NCBI RefSeq assembly: GCF_964355755.1
Contig: NC_092674.1
Location: 5,027,001-5,091,000 of the forward strand
DNA: 64,000 nt
DNA from: Antedon mediterranea
Taxonomy: Eukaryota > Echinodermata > Crinoidea > Comatulida > Antedonidae
Direction: 5' to 3'
This document shows positions 56,262 through 64,000 of the stretch, one piece after another (the stretch's first letter is position 1; each line of letters opens with the position of its first letter). Under the pieces are notes generated by a model, which was not told where the DNA came from, ran no database searches, and saw only the letters and a list, made by a program, of their open reading frames with translations. Position numbers and translations under genes: made by a program.

Positions 56262-58085
56262 ATTTATTTTCTATCTTTTCTACATTTCCTTCCTTTTCTT
56301 TCTTTTCTTCCTTTTCTAAATTTTTGTTTTCTACATTTTCTTCCTTTTCCTTCCTTTTCTACATTTTCTTCCTTTTCTACCTTTTTTTCCTTTTCTTTCT
56401 TTTCTTCCTTTTCTTTCTTTTCTTCCTTTTCTTCCTTTTCTTTTTTCCCTCCTTTTCTTCCTTTTCTTTCTTTTCTTTCTTTTCTTCCTTTTCTTTCTTT
56501 TCTTCCTTATCTACCTTTCCTTCCTCTTCCTTTTTTTTCTTTTCCTTCTTTTCTTCCTTTTCTACCTTTTCTACATTTTCTTACTTTTCTTCCTTTTCTA
56601 CATTTTTTTTCTCTTCTTCCTTATCTACCTTTCCTTCCTCTTCCTTTTCTTTCATTTCTTCCTTATCTACCTTTCCTTCCTCTTCCTCTTCCTTTTCTTT
56701 CTTATCTACCTTTCCTTCCTCTTCCTTTTCTTTCTTTTCTTCCTTATCTACCTTTCCTTCCTCTTCCTCTTCCTTTTCTTTCTTTTCTTCCTTATCTACC
56801 TTTCCTTCCTCTTCCTTTTCTTTCTTTTCTTCCTTATCTACCTTTCCTTCCTCTTCCTTTTCTTTCTTTTCTTCCTTATCTACCTTTCCTTCCTCTTCCT
56901 TTTCTTTCTTTTCCTTCTTTTCTTCCTTTTCTACATTTTCTTACTTTTCTTCCTTTTCTACATTTTCTTTCGCTTCTTCCTTATCTACCTTTCTTCCTCT
57001 TCCTTTTCTTTCTTTTCTTCCTTATCTACCTTTCCTTCCTCTTCCTTTTCTTTCTTTTCTTCCTTATCTACCTTTCCTTCCTTATCTACCTTTCCTTCCT
57101 CTTCCTTTTCTTTCTCTTCTTTCTTATCTACCTTTCCTTCCTCTTCCTTTTCTTTCTTTTCTTCCTTATCTACCTTTCCTTCCTCTTCCTTTTCTTTCTT
57201 TTCTTCCTTATCTACCTTTCCTTCCTCTTCCTTTTCTTTCTTTTCTACCTTTTCTACATTTTCTTACTTTTCTTCCTTTTCTACATTTTCTTTCTCTTCT
57301 TCCTTATCTACCTTTCCTTCCTCTTCCTTTTCTTTCTTTTCTTCCTTATCTACCTTTCCTTCCTCTTCCTTTTCTTTCTTTTCTTCCTTATCTACCTTTC
57401 CTTCCTCTTCCTTTTCTTTCTTTTCCTTCTTTTCTTCCTTTTCTACCTTTTCTACATTTTCTTACTTTTCTTTCTTTTCTACATTTTCTTTCTCTTCTTC
57501 CTTATCTACCTTTCCTTCCTCTTCCTTTTCTTTCTCTTCTTCCTTATCTACCTTTCCTTCCTCTTCCTTTTCTTTCTTTTCTACCTTATCTACCTTTCCT
57601 TCCTCTTCCTTTTCTTTCTTTTCTTCCTTATCTACCTTTCCTTCCTCTTCCTTTTCTTTCTTTTCTTCCTTATCTACCTTTCCTTCCTCTTCCTTTTCTT
57701 TCTTTTCTTCCTTATCTACCTTTCCTTCCTCTTCCTTTTCTTTCTTTTCTTCCTTATCTACCTTTCCTTCCTCTTCCTTTTCTTTCTTTTCTACCTTTTC
57801 TACATTTTCTTACTTTTCTTCCTTTTCTACATTTTCTTTCTCTTCTTCCTTATCTACCTTTCCTTCCTCTTCCTTTTCTTTCTTTTCTTCCTTATCTACC
57901 TTTCCTTCCTCTTCCTTTTCTTTCTTTTCTTCCTTATCTACCTTTCCTTCCTCTTCCTTTTCTTTCTTTTCTTCCTTATCTACCTTTTTTTCCTCTTCCT
58001 TTTCTTTCTTTTCCTCCTTTTCTTCCTTTATTTCTTTTCTTCCTTTTTTACCCTTTCTTTCCTTTCTACTATTTCTTTTCCAGTT
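56262..58085 (+). repeat. 1.8-kb polypyrimidine satellite, 42-bp unit
   Basis: Almost only C and T on the + strand. The basic unit is 42 bp (TTCCTTATCTACCTTTCCTT, then CCTCTTCC and TTTTCTTTCTTTTC). Longer blocks with TTTTCTACATTTTCTTACTT are inserted every few units. A 616-codon open frame arises because 42 is a multiple of 3 and pyrimidine codons include no stop; its Leu/Pro/Phe/Ser-only product is not a protein. Confidence 0.9.
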
Positions 58086-59320
58086 TTTATCTTGTTATTT
58101 CTTTTTCTTATCATTCCAATTACCATATTAATGAAGCAAGCAAATTGAACATTGTCGCCAACATGACAAATTAAATGACTCCCGCAGCTGAAATGCACCT
58201 AATCAGACAATTGCTTTATCATTGCAATAAAACTTGGAACAAACAGTAATCAAATTCATTATTAAAATTTAATTATGCTAATGTATTTTAATGAATACTT
58301 TGTACAAAAGAAATCAGTATTTGGACAAGCAATTAATATAACTCACTAAAATTCATTACAATTTATTTGGTTTCATTTAAATATTAAAGAATAAACACGT
58401 ACAAAATTAGTATTAGTGTAATTTAATTTTCATATACTGAAATTTAATTATGCTAATTTTTATTGAATATGCATGAGAAACTATAGATTCAACAGTCATT
58501 ATTATATTAGAACTCATTATGATTCACTTGGAATTTAATTAGGCTAAATTAAATATTAATGAATAAGCATAAGAAACTAGAGATTCAAAAATCCTGATTC
58601 AATTACAACTCACTATAATTCACTATTGAAATTGAATTTTAGTATTCTAATTTACATATTTTGATGAATATGCATGATTAGAATTTACAGTACACAATCT
58701 ACTGTTTTACAAATGTAGTGTAATGAAAATGTCACAGATGATGTAATAGAGCTATTATTCATCAATTCTTTGTTTATTGATTATTTTTGTAGAGAGTTTC
58801 TATTATTATGTTAATTTCTTGTCTGTGTGGAGAATAAAAATACATTATCATTCAAGATTCAGATATCTATTATTAAAACTTAATTGTTTATTGTCTGTTT
58901 TCAATTCTCTCAATATATTGTAACAACAGTTACTTTAGAAACAGTACTTAATTTTTAACATACTGTAATCATTATTCCAAATTGGTTCCATTGGTGTTGC
59001 TTTTTGTATGAAAAGGCCCCAATTCTAGCCTGCGGCCTCTTTGACCATCCTAGTATTCTTTAGTGTTACTATCTGCTTTATAGTTTGTCTTTCTTTCCAT
59101 CACAAATTGAAGATAACATAAAACAAAACTGTTTTTTTTATAAACTATTCCAAAGGCATTTGTTTGTCCTGTACATCATTGCATCATGGAGGTAAGTTTT
59201 ATCTCCATGATTGCATGCTATGGAAATTAGCAGATCTTGATATGAATTTTACAAATGAAGATAAAAAGACACCAAAATGACTATAACATAATAACTATAT
59301 ACATTAAAGTTTTTTGCTTG
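58086..59320. other. Non-coding AT-rich region
   Basis: Several diverged direct repeats of AATTTAATTATGCTAAT and GAATATGCATGAGAAACTA type (58265-58690), about 110-120 bases apart. No coding sequence. Confidence 0.4.
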
Positions 59321-59468
59321 AGCTCTGTCTACACTATCAAATGTATGTGACAAAACACCCAAATATGGTAGTGATATGCTTAAAATATGGTAGTGATATG
59401 ACATCACCATATTCTTATATGGGCACATCAAATTTTGTTGTCACAAGTTTGATAGTGTAGACAGAGCT
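59321..59468. mobile_element. MITE family A copy 12
   Basis: AGCTCTGTCTACACTATCAA to TTTGATAGTGTAGACAGAGC, with two 21-bp type units inside. Left flank TTG and right flank TTA only partly match. Confidence 0.8.
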
Positions 59469-59682
59469 TTATGGAAATTTGCAGTCATTCATGGTCTTGT
59501 AATATTTAGTAGTAGAGTGCTGACCTATATTCACTATTACCTTTACATGCTATTGAAATTAGCAGGTTTACTAAATCCTGGTACTATAATATTTAGTAAA
59601 AGCATGGTAGTAGGCTATTATACAAAGACAGCTTCAGCAAATGTACTGTAATTGATATTTCAGGGTCGGTTCATTTTTCACC

Positions 59683-59796
59683 ATACAATATCTTTATAAC
59701 ACTACATTTACCATAAATATTGTTACACTCATTACCACAGCTGTGTCCATCAAAACAATGGAACGATCCAAATGGATAATTGCATCTTCCCATATT
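59683..59796 (-). other. Possible orphan Cys-rich exon
   Basis: On the minus strand the frame starting near 59796 reads MGRCNYPFGSFHCFDGHSCG and then NECNNIYGKC. The six cysteines with FxCxDGxxC look like an LDL-receptor class A or EGF-like piece. A GTAAATG donor-like site follows NNIYG. No neighbouring exon was found, so this may be chance or a remnant. Confidence 0.25.
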
Positions 59797-62559
59797 GACA
59801 CACACACACACGTAACAAAAATGGAACAGCCCGCAGTAAGAATTACATTAAAAGCACAGATATGAGAGTTTGTACTGTTGCTGTTGCTACTGTGTACAGG
59901 CCTACTGTCATATTCAGACAAAACACATTGACGGAAAACAAGTAGTTTGCTGATGATGACGCTGATTTGGATTAAAACTAACCGAAAAACAACATGACAT
60001 TCAGGTTTGAGTTATTTTGTGCTTTTTTGTTGTTTTCTGTTATTGTGTGGTTAAATTTTATCTTGGTAAATGAATTTACTTCCATTGTAACCTAGTTAAT
60101 TGTTCCTCTATGGTTAATGTTATTGTTCAGAAATGTGTAGGATTGAATTTAAATCATATTAATATGCAATCTAGGATAATTTATCCTTTGTCGCATAATG
60201 TATTAAAATTATAAATAATTCAACTGTTTTATCATACCATGTTGTGTGAAAAGAGATATAATATACCAAGTGCTCTTATGATAAGGTACTGGCATATCAA
60301 GCAGAAGAGGTTAGGTTCAAATCTCAGTTGATGTAACATGCTGATTTTCTCATCTTCACACATTATTTTCAAAATTTTCTTCTGGTATTTTCGGTCACAT
60401 ATTATTTATTATATTTAAAAAGAATTTAATAAACATATTGATTTGTTATATAGTTATTCTTTTGTTCTATGCTACAGTGGAAATTTACATCACAATTTAT
60501 TTTTATAACAAAATCTTTCAATTTGCAAAAGATTTCTAATGTCACATAGAAGTATAAAGTTTCATTGTTGCAATTTGTTTTCCTACTACAGTTTGTGTTA
60601 TCGTTTTATATATCTTCTTTAGGGAAATTGAAGAAACTTCTTTTCTAAATTATTTCTATTGTAGATGGTTTAATAATTAGTAGTACCAATATATAACAAT
60701 TTAATTTCGTACCCTTGATGCATATTTTGTCCATAACGAATCGTAATTACATATTTTGTGTTGTTGGTGACCCTTATTATCTCTGCCAGAATGGCGAGAG
60801 GTTAAGAGGTCGGTCGCATGTTTATGTTGCTTATTTCTTTCTATATTTCTTAGTTAACAGGATTAATTATTGCCCGATTTTCATAAGATTTTAAAGGATT
60901 GTTTCGTAGCTGTATGGGAACACGTTATTCAATTGTCATATGCCTACATGCAGTAGGTGGAGGTTTGCACTCTCTGAGTGGCCTTCTAGTTCCTGGTCTG
61001 TACAATCTAGATTTCATTCGTTATATTTGTGTCTTTGGGTCTGAGCACGCCTCTCTCTCCTCCTTATCCCTCATTTCAATTAACTCTGTACACACATTCT
61101 CTGATAGTTATCATAAGGTGGGTGTATCTTAGCAATACAAATTTGATGCATCCATTGCCGTTGCAATGTGTGCTGGCGATTAGTACACATAAATGATTGC
61201 GCCTCCAGGCTTTTTAGAACCTATTTCAACAAATGGGTTAATACATTTCTGTACTTGAGGATGTTGATTTTTAAAGGCAAGTGCTATCAACTGAAACTAC
61301 ATTGCGCAAGCTCGTCCAAGTAGATACCTCTCTATTGCAAAAGTTTTAAGAATGGCTAAATATCTACTGTGGCTGAAGTATATCTCTGGACGTATTCACC
61401 AATCACACTTAAGTGAGATATATCCCTTAAATATTAAGTATTTCACTTAACTCAATTAATATGTAAGTGTTTCCCTTAGCTTAAAGTGTGAATGGTGAAT
61501 ATGGCCACTGGTTCCACAAAATAAATTCGTTAAATTTTAAGATCAAAACTAAAAAGTTAAACATTGATTTTAGGTAAGGTCAGGTGTTGGGTACACGCTG
61601 TTAATTTATCATTATAATTATACTTTTGATTGCCTTAATATTATATACAGTATATTTGAATATTTTGACCTTTTAACTAAATTACAGCATAATGTGAATA
61701 AGGCGGCCAGTCATTCTAGCCATTTCAAATTGATACATCCGCTCTTAAAACATGTACTGATTACTGCTACAAACTAATGATAATCCTTCAGGGTGCTTTA
61801 AACATTTCTGAAGGCAAGAAAATGTGTACTTTTTTTTGTACTAAACTAAACAGTATATCTATTACTGTTATGCAACAACCAGATTGTTGCCATTTCATGA
61901 ACTTAATCCTGGAGAATATCAATATTATAGTTGTATTATATTTCTATAATATTTTCATATTACAAATGAAATTGTCTAAAAAAACAAGATTGCTTATTAC
62001 AAATTAAATGTGCTCTATTTAGAATTTTGCATTTGTTTGGATACCTTTTGAACCCAGAGCCATTGTGATGTGATAAAGCATTGATATATTAATAGTGACT
62101 TGTTATACTTTAGTTTACAATAATATCAGGTTATTGTACTTTTCCTGACCCTTACTATATAGTTTATGTCGTAAAAATCAATATTATTTTATTGTATATT
62201 TTTATTTTGATACAGAAAACCAATCAAATTAATTGACTGTGTAAGAGGTTGGTTGTATGAATCGATAATATTTAATGAGGTACAAGATATTAAAAGTGCA
62301 TCAAAATACTAGGGGCAAATACTGTGTGTTCACTCAATCATTCGTTTGTTTGTTTTCATCTATACTTTCATTCATTTAAAAATGAAAAATTAATTTCTAA
62401 TTTTTTCTTATATTCATAGATAAAAAAATATAAGGAGTAGTGTTTTTTCCAAAAGCTTGACACTTTCTTTCTGGTTGTTTTAGCTTTCTGCTCATTTTAT
62501 CTCCATTGAGATCCAGACACTGATGATACCCACAGCATTGCAATTTTTACAGTACTTTG
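59797..62559. other. Non-coding region with SINE fragments
   Basis: A tRNA-like SINE fragment at 60288-60375 has the B-box-like GGTTCAAATCTC and TTTTCTCATCTTCACA. The stretch 60780-61030 includes GGAGGTTTGCACTCTCTGAG, which looks like the tail of another old repeat. No gene is supported. Confidence 0.35.
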
Positions 62560-62840
62560 CCTTTGATTGATAATATATTCATAATATATTCATATTTCAT
62601 AATATATTCATATTTCATATTATATTTATATTTTTATAATATATTTGAAACGATAAGATGAGGAAATCTGTGAGAATGAGAAAATCCGGGGATTTAGAAT
62701 TTTCTCTATGCATGAGGTTTATATTCATAATATATTTATATATTCATAATATATTCATATATTCATAATATATTTATATATTCATATTATATTTATATAT
62801 TCATAATATATTTATATATTCATAATATATTTATTTTATT
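62560..62840. repeat. AT-rich tandem repeat of ATATTCATA type
   Basis: Multiple short units of TTCATAATATATTTATATA. A minus-oriented SINE fragment (62650-62705, complementary to TTTCTCATTCTCACAGATTT) interrupts it. The same words occur at 50730-50755. Confidence 0.7.
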
Positions 62841-64000
62841 CATTCATTTACACATTTAATCAAAATGTTTTTATTTATTAATTTATTCTCTTTTTCATTC
62901 ACTTATCCTTGATCTGCTTTGATGTGTTTGTTTGTTCAATTATTCATTTAGTCACTCATTTGTTTGTTCAGTCATGCATTCATTTGTTTATTCATTTATT
63001 ATTTCCTTAATCAGCCATTCATTAATTAAATAATTTAATAATTTATCATTCATTCGTGCATTTTACCATCAATCTATAATTAGCTAGCCTGCTGAATCAT
63101 TTAGTGTTATTGGCGTCGTCAGAGCATGGAAGAATTAGTTACTCCATGGTCAGAGGGTCATCAGGGTGTGAACGATTCCTCACTTTTTTACCTTAATAAC
63201 TTGTGGATATTTTATACAATAAATATTAATATAGGTGCAAAAAAAAAGCCCAAAAAGTGCAGGATCTTTTTGGGCTTTAGCCTATTCTCACTCCTGGTTA
63301 TTTTTCATTGGTGACTGAATAAATATTATAATAATAACATAACTACATATGTGATTAATGTTTAAATACAAAACATAATAAATCCCACTAACATACTAAT
63401 TATATATATGTGCAAGAGTTGTTGTAACGATGTACAGTAAATGTTCTGGCTAAAAAAAAAAAACCATAAGAATAGAAGTTACCAATTAATTTTGTAACCT
63501 TATACACATGTAAAAAATTAAATTTTCACTTTTTTCATTTTGTTAATCTCTTGTTTAAAAGCACTGAACAGAACTGTGTTTAAATTCTTCCCAGGTTTTA
63601 TGTTTTAACATTTCCTTTTGTAATTTTATGTATTTTTCCTCGTTGTTTTTTTTTTCTTAATTATGCTAAGTAAAACAAATTTCCATTTTAAAGTGGACCA
63701 ATACAATTTCTTGAATCTTAAAAATTACGACCTGTTTATTCGTTTTCTCACTAATGACAAGTTTTATTAGCAAATACATCATACTTTGCTATTTGTTCGT
63801 ATTTTGTATGAAACGCATGTAAACTAAGTTACCCAGTCTCATAAATAAACCATGGATATATTTATCATAACGGAATTGTCGTAGACAGACACTCTCTGGT
63901 AGTCTCTCTATCGTAGATAAACGAACCAAATTTTGTATACTACTGTATACTGACTATAGTATAGTATGAAATGACAACAAAGGTAAGAAGTTTTAGAAAA
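62841..64000. other. Non-coding right end of window
   Basis: ATTCATTTATT-type low-complexity sequence to about 63060, then AT-rich DNA. CCCAAAAAGTGCAGGATC and CTTTTTGGGC near 63250-63277 form a short hairpin. A possible coding start ATGACAACAAAG followed by the donor GTAAGA lies at about 63970, close to the edge; it could open a gene to the right. Confidence 0.3.

Noticed and set aside
56324-58174. 616-codon open frame of Leu/Pro/Phe/Ser
   Set aside because: Produced by a pyrimidine-only 42-bp repeat that cannot form stop codons. No start context, splice pattern or domain.
60899-61132. 77-codon open frame
   Set aside because: Overlaps a repeat-like segment with GGAGGTTTGCACTCTCTGAG. No splice or domain support.

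Overview
The window is eukaryotic, AT-rich and repeat-rich. It has spliced genes with GT-AG introns, tRNA-derived SINEs, non-LTR retrotransposons and many small inverted-repeat DNA transposons. An NLR immune gene with a DED-like head, an SCLT1 orthologue and the abundant TAGGCCTA-type motif suggest a marine invertebrate deuterostome, most likely an echinoderm. That placement is inference; nothing here fixes the species.

Two protein-coding genes can be assembled exon by exon, both on the + strand. (1) Positions 1352-28806 hold a 17-exon NACHT-LRR (NLR-type) gene. A DED-like head is followed by two paralogous 333-bp exons. Then comes a run of tiny exons, all bounded by phase-1 introns, and finally one large exon with a NACHT ATPase and ribonuclease-inhibitor-like LRRs. 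The LRRs are built from 171-bp units that are almost identical. A frameshifting deletion at about 28804 ends the reading frame after eight units, and about six more decayed units continue to 29816. (2) Positions 33166-47220 hold a 19-exon gene (745 codons plus stop) that aligns throughout with the centriole distal-appendage protein SCLT1.

The NLR introns contain a 5.1-kb minus-strand L1/Tx1-like LINE with a SINE inserted in it (4721-9846), a Harbinger-like MITE (11809-12002), a 1.2-kb inverted-repeat element (12372-13555), a second LINE fragment (19260-20700) and a 1.04-kb Mutator-like foldback element with a 10-bp target duplication (21178-22216). The interval between the genes (29817-33165) holds a LINE remnant and a 21-bp minisatellite close to the SCLT1 start. 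The SCLT1 introns hold a 3.2-kb foldback palindrome (37278-40472), SINEs and many copies of one short MITE family with TTA/TAA target duplications.

From 47221 to 64000 no gene could be supported. The stretch has further MITE copies, a 17-bp minisatellite with higher-order structure (54436-54838), a 1.8-kb polypyrimidine satellite (56262-58085), SINE fragments and AT-rich repeats. A few isolated exon-like sequences are listed at low confidence. The two genes are neighbours on one strand but share no evident pathway: one is a predicted cytosolic immune sensor, the other a cilium assembly protein.
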